A stretch of DNA of 64,000 nt from Citrobacter sp. Cu233 (GTDB lineage: Bacteria; Pseudomonadota; Gammaproteobacteria; Enterobacterales; Enterobacteriaceae): contig NZ_JAOWIF010000028.1 of NCBI RefSeq assembly GCF_030332225.1, positions 682,001 through 746,000 on the forward strand. Reading direction: 5' to 3'. Position numbers and translations under genes: made by a program. Below the pieces are notes generated by a model, which was given only the letters and a program-made list of their open reading frames with translations, did no database searches and was not told the origin of the DNA. This document shows, in pieces, positions 48,301-57,012 of this stretch (positions are counted from its first letter, which is position 1; every line of letters starts with the position of its first letter).

Positions 48301-51300
48301 ACGGTATTGGCGTACGCGCTTCGGGTGCCAATGCGCAGATCAAAAGGCTGGGGAAAATCAAGGTTGACGATGGTACAGCAGGCGTTCTGCTGACAAACGG
48401 CGCCGAACTGGACATTACTGCCTCAGCCGGTGATTCCATCATCACCAATGGCACCGCCGACGGTATACGCCTGGATAAGGATGCCGGTTCACTGACGGCC
48501 AGAGGCGTTAGCATCAGCGCGTTGGGTACGGGTGCGGGGATCCAGAACGACGCCAACAGTAGCGACATTACACTCAACGATGTGACCATCAATGCCAACG
48601 ATGGCTCTGGTATCCGTACCAGCGTTGCGCTGAATGTAAAAGATGGCGCAAACAATACGTTGAATGTGACAGGCAACGGAACCGGTTTTGCTTTTGAACA
48701 ACGCGACGGGAGCGCCGTGACGGGCGATCTGAATATTGGTACCGGCTATACCGTGCTCGTACATAACGCGGCAGGTAATGCCACGGGTAGTGGGATTCGT
48801 GCGAATACTGACGGTAATGTCACGACCAGCGCCGATATTACCGTGCAGGACAGCACCGGTGATTCAGCCATTATCGCGAAAAATGTTAAATCGCTGACTA
48901 ACAATGGGAAAATCATCTCTGGCAGCATCAATGGGCCGGTGATTGATGCCAGCGGTGCGAACAGTAAAACCATTACCAATACTGGAACTATCCGTGCCGC
49001 CAGCGATACCGCCGTGGCCATTCAGTCCGGTGACGGTAATGACACCATCAATATCAACGGCATCGAAACGGTCGGCGTCATCAACACGGGTGCTGGCACC
49101 GATACCGTGAACTGGTCGAAGGGTACCTTTGCAGGCGAAATGAATTTCGCGGGAACCGGCGGAAACAATAAAGCCAATATTGGTAACGTAGATCTGAGCA
49201 ATACGCGCCATATCATCACCGCAGCAGGCGCAGGTAACGCCCTCACCTTCACGAACACGCATGGCACGGGTGCCAAAATCGGCAGCCTGAGTAGCGATAA
49301 CCTCAGCACTGGCACCAATATCGGCGCAGGCTGGGATTCACTCACGCTTTCAGGCTCCCAGGCCGATATGCGCATCGTTGATCGCCTGACGCTGACAAGC
49401 AAAACCATCGCCGTCAACAACGGTGCAACACTGCGTACTGGCGACCACGGTGAGTCCAGCAGCAATGCCGCCACCATTGGCGATTACAACATCACCACTA
49501 ACAATGCAGCCAGCAAAGTCATCTTTGATACAACGGGCGACAATAACCAGGCTCAAATCTATAACGGCACCATCAGCGGCAGCGGGAAATTTGAACGTGC
49601 GGCGGGCGGCACCACAGTATTTACCGCCAACAACACCTATACCGGATCCACTACCATTGATCAAAGCGGCACGCTGCAGCTAGGTTCGGGCGGAGATACC
49701 GGGGAAGTCAGCGCCGTGTCGAATATTATCGATAACGGCATACTCACCATTAATCGCGCCAATAACGTACTGCTCAACGGCATTATTTCCGGTATCGGTG
49801 CGTTACAACAAATCGGCGGCGGGATCACGCGTCTGGGCGGGAACAATACCTATACAGGTGATACTACCGTCACGAGCGGCGCACTGTTGGTCAATGGGAA
49901 CCAGAGTGCTGCTACGGGTATCACCACCGTCAGCAATGCTGCCACACTGGGTGGTAATGGCATTATCGGCGGCAACGTGTTGATGAACGATGCCACAACG
50001 ATTAGCGCTGGTGACGGCGGTGCAGGTACGTTATCCATTAACGGTAATCTGCAGCTTGGCAACAAAACGACTTCCGCTTTCGAGCTGGGCCAGGCCTATA
50101 CACCGGGTGGTAAGCTTAATGACCTGATCAACGTCAAAGGCGATCTGCAACTGGACGGGACTCTGGATGTCACCACGTCATCGGGCGGGAGTTTCGGTCC
50201 CGGTGTGTACCGTATTTATAACTACGGCGGCACGCTGAATAACCAGGGGCTGGATCTGGGCACAATCCCGGACAGCCAGGATAAGAGCAACGTCTTTGTC
50301 CAGACCTCCATCGATAAGCAGGTTAACCTGGTCAACGCCAATGGCGTCACCCTGCAATTCTGGGACGGTGCGACCGTGAACCAGAGCCACGGCGCAACGG
50401 GTATTGAAGGTGACAGCAATATTGATGGCGGCGATGGTAAATGGATGGCGATTGGCAGCCAGGGCGATAACAACTGGACGACGGCAACCGGCGACGGCAA
50501 TGCGCCGTGGGCACAGAAATCGTTCGCCGTCTTTACTGGCAACGCCGGTACTGTGACCGTCGATAATGCGGTGGGTGAAGTCAACTTCTCCGGGGCGCAG
50601 TTTGACGCCGATGGCTATGTCGTTAAAGGTGACGCACTCAATGCCTATGCCACCACAGAAAATGCGACGCACGCAGGCCAAACGCCAGGTACCGGCGAAC
50701 TGCTGCTGCGCGTTGGGGCCGGTGGTGCGGGTCAAAACTATACCGCCACCATCGAATCCATCATCCGTGAAGCCAGCACCAGCGATAAGCTGACACTGGT
50801 GAAAACCGACCTCGGTCGTCTGATCCTGAGCGGTGATAATGAGTATCGTGGCGGTACCCGTATCGATGGCGGTACGCTGCAAATTTCTTCGGACACAAAC
50901 CTCGGACAAAGCGGAACGGGTCTGGAGATTAACAACGCCTCAACCTTGCAACTGGGTGCAGATTTAAGCACCGATCGCACCATCACGCTGGGCGCAAATA
51001 CTGATGCAGAAGTGTTCGACCTGAACTCACACCACTTCACCCCAACCGGCGATATCACCGGTGACGGCAAACTGAAAATCACCAGCAGCTCCAGCGATGC
51101 GGACAGTACGCTGACGCTCGACAGAGCGAACAGCTACAAAGGAGAAACCGAGGTTGCCGGTACGGGTAATGCTAACAATGTGACCGTCAACGTCAGCAAA
51201 ACCGGTGCCTTTGGTAGCAATACGAGCAGCACCGTTACCGTTAATAAAGGTGCGACAGTAAACGTCAGCGGCACAGACACCAGCCTGCAATCGCTCACCA

Positions 51301-54300
51301 TGAACATTGCCGACAGCCTGCTAACGCTGGCTGACAACGTCACTGCCGCAAGTGCCAAACTGAATCTGACCGGCAAAGCGAAAGCGATATTAACGCAGGA
51401 TTCCACCGCCGGTGACGCAACGGTTAACGTCGGGGAAGACAGTACGCTGGCGCTGGAAGACAACGCCAGCGGCGGCAGTGCCGATGTTACCAACAGCGGA
51501 TTGATGACCTTTGCTGACCTGGCAATGGCTGAAAACGCCGTTGTCAAAAACCAGGCTGGCGGTATGGTCGACATCAGCGCGGTGAACAGCGCAACATCCA
51601 TCGGTTCGTTGTCCGGCGCAGGTAACGTTGAGCTGGGTAATAAATCCCTGTCTCTGGGTAACCTGAACTTTGATGACACCATCAGCGGTGTGATCAGTGG
51701 CAATGATGGCAATCTGGTGAAAATCGGTACCGGCACGTTGACCCTGGAAGGCGACAACACCTATACCGGCACCACCAATGTCGACGAAGGTGTGCTACTG
51801 GTGAACGGTAATCAGTCCGCCGCTACCGGTCAGGTCACGGTGAAATCCGGGGCGACGCTCGGGGGTAACGGTATTATCGGCGGCGCGGTTGATGTTCTGG
51901 ACAACGGTCATATTACCGCCGGAGCTACCATCAACAGCGTGGGCAAACTGACCACCGGTTCTCTGACGCTCAGCGATAACGCACAACTGGACTACCAGTT
52001 CGGTCAGGCTTATACCCCAGGCGGAGCCTTCAATGACCTGATTGATGTGAATGGCGACCTGACGCTCGACGGTAAGCTCAACATTGAGACGTCACCAGGC
52101 GGTAGCTTCGACGTGGGTGTTTATCGCGTCATCAACTACACCGGCACATTGACCAACAATGTGATGGATATTGCTAACGCGCCGGAAGCCGCAGACAGCC
52201 TGTACGTACAAACCTCGGTTAAAAACCAGGTTAACCTGGTCAACCATGCCGGGCTGACGCTGCGCTTCTGGGACGGCACCGGCGGTGAAAATGGCGAGCT
52301 GAAAAATAACGGCGTCATCAACGGCGGTGATGGTATCTGGCAATCCAGCCAGGGGAACGACAACTGGACGACGGATGAGTCTACGCCAGAAGGCGCGCTG
52401 AATGCACCGTTTACCGATGCCGCATTTGCCGTCTTCCAGGGGGAAGCCGGTAATGTGACCGTCGATAACAGCAAAGGCGACGTCATCATCAGTGGCGCGC
52501 AGTTCGCTACCGATGGTTATCGCGTGGGCGGTGAAGCCATCACCACCGATACAGCCAATACGCTGATTCGCGTCGGCGATGGCACAGTAGACGGCATCAA
52601 CTATACCGCCACTATCGACAGCGTGATCCGCGGCACTGGCGGTTTAAATAAAGGCGACCTCGGGACGCTGATTCTCACTGGCGATAACACCTACAGCGGT
52701 GGGACCACGATTACGTCAGGTACGTTACAAGTGGCAGGTGATACCAACCTCGGGGCAGCAGAGACCGGGATCACCTTCAACGGTGGTACGCTGAAATATG
52801 GCGACGCGTTTGATACCGCGCGTCAGGTTACGCTGGAATCCGGCGGCGGGACATTCGACACGAACGGCTATGATGTCTCCCTGCTGACGGAAGTCGAAGG
52901 TAACGGTCAATTGACTAAAACCGGCAAAGGCGTACTGACGCTGACGCTGGATAATACTTACACCGGCGGTACGACGATTAACCAGGGCGTATTACAACTG
53001 GGCAACGGCGGCAATATCGGCAGCGTGCAGGGAGATATTGTTGATAACGGTATTCTCAATATCGATCGTGCCGATACGCTGGAATTAACCAGTAATATCA
53101 GCGGTGAAGGTCAACTGTATCAGACGGGTAGCGGCACCACCGTTCTGCAAGGTTCCAATACCTACAGCGGCGCAACATTAGTTGCCAACGGTGTCCTCGA
53201 GGCCGGTAATACCGATACGCTGAGCTCAGCATCACATCACTATGTTGCGACAAACACGACGCTGAATACACAGGGTTACGACCAGACGGTAGCAGGACTC
53301 AACAACGGTGGTGATGTGTCGCTCATCGGCCAGCAACCTGGCACAACCTTAACCGTCAAAGGGGATTACACCGGCGAAAAAGGCACCATCAACATGGCGG
53401 CTATCCAGAATGGTAGTGGCGCAGGTATTGCCGACCGCCTGATTATTGATGGCGGTAAAGCCAGCGGCAGTACGCTGCTGAATGTCGACGGTTCAGGTCT
53501 GGGCGCCCCGACGGTCGGCGACGGGATTGAAGTGGTTACGGCGCTCAACGGCGCAACCACCACGGCGCAAACCACGCGGGATGCTTTCCATCTTGCCTCT
53601 GAACGCATGGCTGCAGGTGCTTTTGAGTATCAGTTGCAGGCAGGGAACGCGCAAGGTCAGGGTGAAAACTGGTACCTGAGGAGTGAATATCGCCCGGAAA
53701 CCATGCTGTACTCCGGTCTTGCCAGCGTGGTTCGCCAGGGCGACATCAGTCTGTTGGGCAACATGCACCAACGTATGGGTGATGAGGTTAAACCGGGTAT
53801 TGATGAAGACAACCGCGCATGGGCCAGAATGATTGGTTATTCCGGTAAAACCAAACTGGATGATGCAGTCGGTACGCAAACCAGCTCCCATACCATGGGT
53901 ATTCAGGTCGGCGTCGATATGTACGCCAATGAAAGCTGGAAAGCCGGTATGTATACCAGCATTCTGGATATCGACAGCAATGTGAAAGGTACGAAGACTG
54001 GCAGCGACGGCAAAGGCGGTAATATCGACGACAACGCGTTTTATGTTGGCGGTTATGCCACCTGGTTCTCGGGTGACGGTATGTATGTCGATAACGTGCT
54101 GCAATACGGGAACCATAAATCCCGTCTGTCGGCATCGGGTAACAACGGCTCTTACACCGTCAAAGGCAATACGCTGACGGCCTCAACTGAAGTGGGTAAA
54201 GCATTCCGTTTAGGTGCCAGCGCCTGGAGCCTGGAACCGCAGGCCCAGCTGATCTATCAGTACAGCGATTTCGATAACAGCACGCTGGATGGTGTAACCC

Positions 54301-54650
54301 AAACGAGAGTGAATATGGACACTGCCGATTCATTTACCGCGCGTCTGGGCGTGCGTCTGGTCGCGGACTACGACACCAACCATGGCAAATTCCAGCCATA
54401 CGGCAGGGTCAACGTCTGGCAGGGTCTGGGCTCTAAAGATAAAACGCACTTCAGCAATGCGGTCGCCACTACCACGCTGGAATCGTCACAGCAGTACTCC
54501 AGCACCGAGGTTGCGGCGGGTCTGTCGTGGTCTATCGACCGTAATCTGCAGGTCTACGGCGAACTGGGGACACAGTTCAGCAATGGCAGCAATAAATCGC
54601 AGGTTGAAGCCCCGGTCAATGCGTCCATTGGCTTTAAGAAATCGTTTTAA
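45312..54650 (+). CDS. Giant AIDA-type autotransporter adhesin (3112 aa)
   Basis: A type Va secreted surface protein. Residues 1-28 form an extended signal region (MNKVYSIIWNAALGIWVVVS), followed by a normal signal cleaved near Ala51. Residues 60-400 contain a non-repetitive, more helical-looking segment. From about 400 to 1420 the passenger is a beta-helix-like run of N-G-T-I-type repeats. From about 1430 to 2780 several autotransporter beta-strand repeats (NTYTGGTTI...GTLQLG) appear, including a module of about 350 residues present twice. The C-terminal barrel covers about 2830-3112 and ends in Phe. I noticed no cysteine and no protease motif. An adhesin or biofilm role is probable. GAGGG lies before the ATG and a strong terminator follows. 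Confidence 0.93.
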   Translation: MNKVYSIIWNAALGIWVVVSELTRGKKKSSSRKTVAVLAAAALMSTSPLMAADVTGDHDISVDYNNIVIQPGTNDDVHNDGFLYQNTTNGAVLNVTGALPKIEQGQTGIVESATIEQLLQQKKITLTATIGGVTTPITTVEELAKYYYNQPKTTPAQDDKITVIDPAIQAPADMQVYNTDELVRYLTKTPLDGITLNTYDATLSKIYNNFGIAQASNGSTANLNIGNDQKNARDAENTIKLLAKNSSLLEASGTGSQVNWISDNYISFGAAPVVPNETFNGSQTMDQFGKVLTIDTYGYDSDGNAVKTGTQEFDITNTQELGDFNDWLLGENDAAVLNTQGQKVSQLQLMLDANRATMSLKDVEDWYANLISSVLQSDTVTGSVDWDYQVWADGKSHTNNATIGNTELHAVYAHGAGATGTVTKDSVLAVDGSINGVMKGTEGAIITNQGSLNALRTSTGHSLAIGMLAENATATNTGTINSGLFIDKDGRQTLNSYGAIGMQGKGTSTVTNDGIINQAITTGNYGTASAANPWDTDTTVTKPITLAIGMQLSGDSVGVNNKTINVVDGNADGASFGKGTAYGVEVADNATFKNSADATIYLGRDGSNLAQDVELTGGSNLSAGIHARGTGTVTNAGNITLGTGVRNAAGILVAGATGDVINSGVISVNGKSSGLQNYGMSVHNSGANAGQTIRNDGQIDVNGKNNIGIHVRADSTDAKVTTSQSGQITVDGEGGTNERNYAIWVEGSAGKQAVADISSGITLKGTGDIGVHVRGSATANINNDSSPVFNSTDQIGYFLYGANAVANIGKTEMNDNGQANTTIFRIAEGAKFAGNSNDPITGTASDLKLTLSGNNSVGVLGTGNNTVVQTGEATFNVGGKGASAIVIEGGANGNISDKTTIHLTGEETTAGIVDGQAHNLNGSTQGNPVETTLISDASITSDASGKKVIAYVAKNLGNIILDAKSLIALDSVNSIGVDVQQGGRLTNNSSSDLHVSNGIGVRASGANAQIKRLGKIKVDDGTAGVLLTNGAELDITASAGDSIITNGTADGIRLDKDAGSLTARGVSISALGTGAGIQNDANSSDITLNDVTINANDGSGIRTSVALNVKDGANNTLNVTGNGTGFAFEQRDGSAVTGDLNIGTGYTVLVHNAAGNATGSGIRANTDGNVTTSADITVQDSTGDSAIIAKNVKSLTNNGKIISGSINGPVIDASGANSKTITNTGTIRAASDTAVAIQSGDGNDTININGIETVGVINTGAGTDTVNWSKGTFAGEMNFAGTGGNNKANIGNVDLSNTRHIITAAGAGNALTFTNTHGTGAKIGSLSSDNLSTGTNIGAGWDSLTLSGSQADMRIVDRLTLTSKTIAVNNGATLRTGDHGESSSNAATIGDYNITTNNAASKVIFDTTGDNNQAQIYNGTISGSGKFERAAGGTTVFTANNTYTGSTTIDQSGTLQLGSGGDTGEVSAVSNIIDNGILTINRANNVLLNGIISGIGALQQIGGGITRLGGNNTYTGDTTVTSGALLVNGNQSAATGITTVSNAATLGGNGIIGGNVLMNDATTISAGDGGAGTLSINGNLQLGNKTTSAFELGQAYTPGGKLNDLINVKGDLQLDGTLDVTTSSGGSFGPGVYRIYNYGGTLNNQGLDLGTIPDSQDKSNVFVQTSIDKQVNLVNANGVTLQFWDGATVNQSHGATGIEGDSNIDGGDGKWMAIGSQGDNNWTTATGDGNAPWAQKSFAVFTGNAGTVTVDNAVGEVNFSGAQFDADGYVVKGDALNAYATTENATHAGQTPGTGELLLRVGAGGAGQNYTATIESIIREASTSDKLTLVKTDLGRLILSGDNEYRGGTRIDGGTLQISSDTNLGQSGTGLEINNASTLQLGADLSTDRTITLGANTDAEVFDLNSHHFTPTGDITGDGKLKITSSSSDADSTLTLDRANSYKGETEVAGTGNANNVTVNVSKTGAFGSNTSSTVTVNKGATVNVSGTDTSLQSLTMNIADSLLTLADNVTAASAKLNLTGKAKAILTQDSTAGDATVNVGEDSTLALEDNASGGSADVTNSGLMTFADLAMAENAVVKNQAGGMVDISAVNSATSIGSLSGAGNVELGNKSLSLGNLNFDDTISGVISGNDGNLVKIGTGTLTLEGDNTYTGTTNVDEGVLLVNGNQSAATGQVTVKSGATLGGNGIIGGAVDVLDNGHITAGATINSVGKLTTGSLTLSDNAQLDYQFGQAYTPGGAFNDLIDVNGDLTLDGKLNIETSPGGSFDVGVYRVINYTGTLTNNVMDIANAPEAADSLYVQTSVKNQVNLVNHAGLTLRFWDGTGGENGELKNNGVINGGDGIWQSSQGNDNWTTDESTPEGALNAPFTDAAFAVFQGEAGNVTVDNSKGDVIISGAQFATDGYRVGGEAITTDTANTLIRVGDGTVDGINYTATIDSVIRGTGGLNKGDLGTLILTGDNTYSGGTTITSGTLQVAGDTNLGAAETGITFNGGTLKYGDAFDTARQVTLESGGGTFDTNGYDVSLLTEVEGNGQLTKTGKGVLTLTLDNTYTGGTTINQGVLQLGNGGNIGSVQGDIVDNGILNIDRADTLELTSNISGEGQLYQTGSGTTVLQGSNTYSGATLVANGVLEAGNTDTLSSASHHYVATNTTLNTQGYDQTVAGLNNGGDVSLIGQQPGTTLTVKGDYTGEKGTINMAAIQNGSGAGIADRLIIDGGKASGSTLLNVDGSGLGAPTVGDGIEVVTALNGATTTAQTTRDAFHLASERMAAGAFEYQLQAGNAQGQGENWYLRSEYRPETMLYSGLASVVRQGDISLLGNMHQRMGDEVKPGIDEDNRAWARMIGYSGKTKLDDAVGTQTSSHTMGIQVGVDMYANESWKAGMYTSILDIDSNVKGTKTGSDGKGGNIDDNAFYVGGYATWFSGDGMYVDNVLQYGNHKSRLSASGNNGSYTVKGNTLTASTEVGKAFRLGASAWSLEPQAQLIYQYSDFDNSTLDGVTQTRVNMDTADSFTARLGVRLVADYDTNHGKFQPYGRVNVWQGLGSKDKTHFSNAVATTTLESSQQYSSTEVAAGLSWSIDRNLQVYGELGTQFSNGSNKSQVEAPVNASIGFKKSF
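49842..50915 (+). repeat. Passenger module copy 1 (residues about 1511-1868)
   Basis: Starts with NNTYTGDTTV, passes GNQSAATG, LGGNGIIGG, FELGQAYTPGG, LQFWDG and NYTATIESIIRE, and ends at GGTLQISSDTNLG. The same order of motifs recurs at 51753. Copies differ enough to show an old duplication. Confidence 0.85.
51753..52760 (+). repeat. Passenger module copy 2 (residues about 2148-2483)
   Basis: Repeats the motif series of copy 1: DNTYTGTTNV, GNQSAATG, LGGNGIIGG, YQFGQAYTPGG, LRFWDG, NYTATIDSVIRG, SGTLQVAGDTNLG. The copies are separated by about 280 residues. Confidence 0.85.
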
Positions 54651-54667
54651 GCAGGCATAAACTCGCA

Positions 54668-54695
54668 AGCCCCCTGTTCACAGGGGGCTTTTTTT
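54668..54695 (+). terminator. Terminator of the autotransporter gene
   Basis: AGCCCCCTG pairs with CAGGGGGCT around TTCA, followed by seven T residues: a textbook intrinsic terminator, 18 bases after the stop codon. Confidence 0.95.
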
Positions 54696-54716
54696 GTCGG
54701 TCCAGAATACAGCACA

Positions 54717-54797
54717 GCCTGATACGCAGCACTTATCACGCCTACGGATTTGCGTTCGTTCTTGCAGGCCGGATAAGGCGCAGGCGCCGCTACCCGA
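54717..54797. repeat. Pair of REP units (BIME)
   Basis: A first unit at 54717-54744 (GCCTGATACGC ... CGCCTACG) and a second at 54768-54797 (GGCCGGATAAGGCG ... CTACCCGAC) lie in opposite senses between the convergent autotransporter and EAL genes. Confidence 0.7.
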
Positions 54798-54844
54798 CAA
54801 CGTGAAAGGATCCAGACTAAGGGGAACAACAAAGAGGGATGAGA

Positions 54845-55612
54845 TTAACGGTTATAGTGCGCGATGAGTGAAGGAATCTCTTCTGCCGACACAGGGGGAG
54901 AAATGAAGAAGCCTTGAATTTTGTCACAGCCGATCTGCGTCAGGCGATCCAGTTGAGACTGGGTTTCGACCCCTTCGGCCAGGACTTCAATGCCAAAATT
55001 GTGCGCTAAAGAAATGATGCCCTCAATAATCCTTGTCGATTTAGTATCGGGCTCTATTTCAGTGACAAATTCTTTATCAATTTTTAAGGTATCAAAAGGG
55101 TATTTCAACAGATAATTAAGATTAGCGTGCCCGGTGCCAAAATCATCGAGCGCTAATTTGACCCCTATAGCCTTCAGTTCCGTCATATTTTTCGCCGCTA
55201 TTTGACTGTCACACAGCGGCGATGTTTCCGTTACTTCAATCTGGCATCGATGAACTGGAAGGCCGGAAGCGGCCAGGTTTTGTCTGACTCGTTGAGGTAA
55301 AAGAGGATCGCAGAATTCAAGCGCAGAAATATTTACTGATAATACAAGAGGTTCAGGCCAGGCACTCGCAACATTCCACGGCGGACTGGCAACCATATCT
55401 TCAATTGAAAATATATTGCCACTGTCTTCCAGTAACGTAATAAACACATCAGGAGAGATCATACCCATCTGGGGGCTGTTCCACCGCATTAATGCTTCAA
55501 ACCCGCTAATACACTCGGTATGTAAATTAAAAATAGGCTGATAAACCATATAAAGCTGACTGGTATTCAATGCCTTTTCAAGCGCGGTGAGCACCTCATC
55601 GGAATTAAACAT
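54845..55612 (-). CDS. EAL-domain c-di-GMP phosphodiesterase, MrkJ-like
   Basis: A 255-residue stand-alone EAL protein that should hydrolyse cyclic di-GMP. The catalytic set appears complete: Gln25, Glu39 of EAL, Asn93, Glu125, Asp155-Asp156 in DDFGTG, Lys176, Glu212 and Gln232. The region near residues 70-85 (DMVASPPWNVASAW) is a few residues shorter than usual and poorly conserved. GGGAGAGGGGGA precedes the ATG. With the LuxR and PilZ genes upstream on the same strand it matches the Klebsiella mrkJ-mrkI-mrkH arrangement. It would lower the signal that the PilZ protein senses. Confidence 0.88.
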   Translation of the reverse strand: MFNSDEVLTALEKALNTSQLYMVYQPIFNLHTECISGFEALMRWNSPQMGMISPDVFITLLEDSGNIFSIEDMVASPPWNVASAWPEPLVLSVNISALEFCDPLLPQRVRQNLAASGLPVHRCQIEVTETSPLCDSQIAAKNMTELKAIGVKLALDDFGTGHANLNYLLKYPFDTLKIDKEFVTEIEPDTKSTRIIEGIISLAHNFGIEVLAEGVETQSQLDRLTQIGCDKIQGFFISPPVSAEEIPSLIAHYNR

Positions 55613-55713
55613 TCCCCCTCTCCCTCTACAAATCCTATAAATTAAAAACCAGTCAAAATCACTCCCGAGTTGTACCTGCTGTTAATGCATTACATCAGAA
55701 AAGAATAGCCAGG

Positions 55714-56310
55714 TTAGGGTAAAAAAGACATGCTATGGGTAAATCTGACAATCAGTTTATTCAGATCAGACGTATTGGTCAGTCCCAGCTTGGCGACAAC
55801 CCTCATCTTATGCGCCTGAATAGTCTTATAGTTCAGACTAACCAACTCAGAGATTTCCCTGGCAGAATAACCACTTACCAATAAATTGAGGATTTGTTGT
55901 TCTCTTTCCGTCAATCTTTTCTGCGAACGATACAGTCGGGGATTCCATTTCCCGACCGACAACGTAGCCAACTGAGCAAAATCACGCAATGAAGATTTCT
56001 CAGTCAATACTATAGTTTTTTCAACGTATAATAATTCAATACATAATTTCGCCACCAAACTATCAGCTACGATGACGACGACGCTATTATAAAACTTGAA
56101 CCGGTTTTTATTCAAAAACTGCACAATGGCGGAACACGGCTGTTCATTGTTAATGATATTAAAAACCATTGTCTGATGCTGGCATAATGACGACTGCTGC
56201 AACATATCCTCAAACTGGAATGTTTTTATCGGCACATGTTTGCTTGTCAGGTAGGCAAACATTCCATTGCCCACAAAATTATCACTGCCACACATCAACA
56301 TCCTGTTCAC
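55714..56310 (-). CDS. LuxR-type regulator, MrkI-like
   Basis: A 198-residue protein with a C-terminal LuxR helix-turn-helix (about 132-192; LTEREQQILNLLVSGYSAREISELVSLNYKT in outline). The N-terminal domain is shaped like a receiver but has no obvious phospho-acceptor. It lies six bases after the PilZ gene, so the two are co-transcribed, as mrkH-mrkI are in Klebsiella. MrkI supports MrkH-driven activation of type 3 fimbriae; here the likely target is the neighbouring autotransporter (inference). Confidence 0.85.
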   Translation of the reverse strand: MNRMLMCGSDNFVGNGMFAYLTSKHVPIKTFQFEDMLQQSSLCQHQTMVFNIINNEQPCSAIVQFLNKNRFKFYNSVVVIVADSLVAKLCIELLYVEKTIVLTEKSSLRDFAQLATLSVGKWNPRLYRSQKRLTEREQQILNLLVSGYSAREISELVSLNYKTIQAHKMRVVAKLGLTNTSDLNKLIVRFTHSMSFLP

Positions 56311-56316
56311 CGCTCC

Positions 56317-57012
56317 TTATAAGCTTCTAATTTTATTACTCATTAAAAATTTAATAATGGTTTTCTCAACTTCAGCCTCTTCACGGCGATTCTTAAAATC
56401 GAATTCGCAAGAAACCTGATGACAGGAATACAATTGATTATCCTCATCAAATTCGTTGATCGCGACGACATCAATGACTTTTAAATCAAGCTGAAAACTG
56501 CCGAACGTATCAAAATCCAGAGCAGCATTTTTAATCACTGCATCCTTGTAAAGAAAACGGGCATTAACATCTTTAGCGATTAGTGCACAGCCACCCTGAG
56601 AGATGTTTTTAATCTTAAGTGAGTAGTTCTCTCCGTTTTTGTAACGACCAAAACAGAAAAAATCGAACCCCTTCAGAAAAGAAAACCGCTGATTCTGTCG
56701 CTGTTGGGCAAAGAAAATCATATCCGGGATGAGGTAGGATAATCCTGCCTCAGCACCTGTTGATGGGGTTGCTTCAAATCTGGCGCTAAATTTTATAATC
56801 CCGCTATCACTGTGCAGGATAAAGTATTGGATCTTTTCAGGAATGATGTCTTCATGGCCGGTGACCACAAAACGTTCGAAATCGATCCTTTCTAACTGCG
56901 TGATGGCGCTGGTGTTTTCACATAAAACTTCCAGCTTCGTCTTCTTATGCAGTTCTTCACGAAGGATAGCGATGATCTCAAACTTGTTGTCCTTTGCTAA
57001 TCCAAAGTTCAT
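56317..57012 (-). CDS. PilZ-domain c-di-GMP effector, MrkH-like
   Basis: A 231-residue two-domain protein: an N-terminal YcgR-like domain (about 1-95) and a C-terminal PilZ domain (about 98-225). Both c-di-GMP motifs are intact: R105-QNQ-R109 (RxxxR) and N136-IS-QGG141 (D/NxSxxG). Length and motif spacing fit Klebsiella MrkH (about 234 residues), a rare PilZ protein that binds DNA and activates transcription on binding c-di-GMP. YcgR itself, the flagellar brake, is longer and lies elsewhere with flagellar genes. AAGGG precedes the ATG. It heads the PilZ-LuxR operon, with EAL downstream. Confidence 0.85.
   Translation of the reverse strand: MNFGLAKDNKFEIIAILREELHKKTKLEVLCENTSAITQLERIDFERFVVTGHEDIIPEKIQYFILHSDSGIIKFSARFEATPSTGAEAGLSYLIPDMIFFAQQRQNQRFSFLKGFDFFCFGRYKNGENYSLKIKNISQGGCALIAKDVNARFLYKDAVIKNAALDFDTFGSFQLDLKVIDVVAINEFDEDNQLYSCHQVSCEFDFKNRREEAEVEKTIIKFLMSNKIRSL

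Noticed and set aside
49842-52760. Regular repeats within the autotransporter as a possible CRISPR or satellite array
   Set aside because: The repeats are protein-coding passenger motifs, in frame and diverged; there are no identical short repeats with unique spacers.
45588-54135. Many open frames of 60-240 codons on the strand opposite the autotransporter
   Set aside because: They mirror the repetitive, GC-balanced codons of the adhesin gene, have no ribosome sites, and their low-complexity Val/Pro/Ser content is typical of antisense frames.
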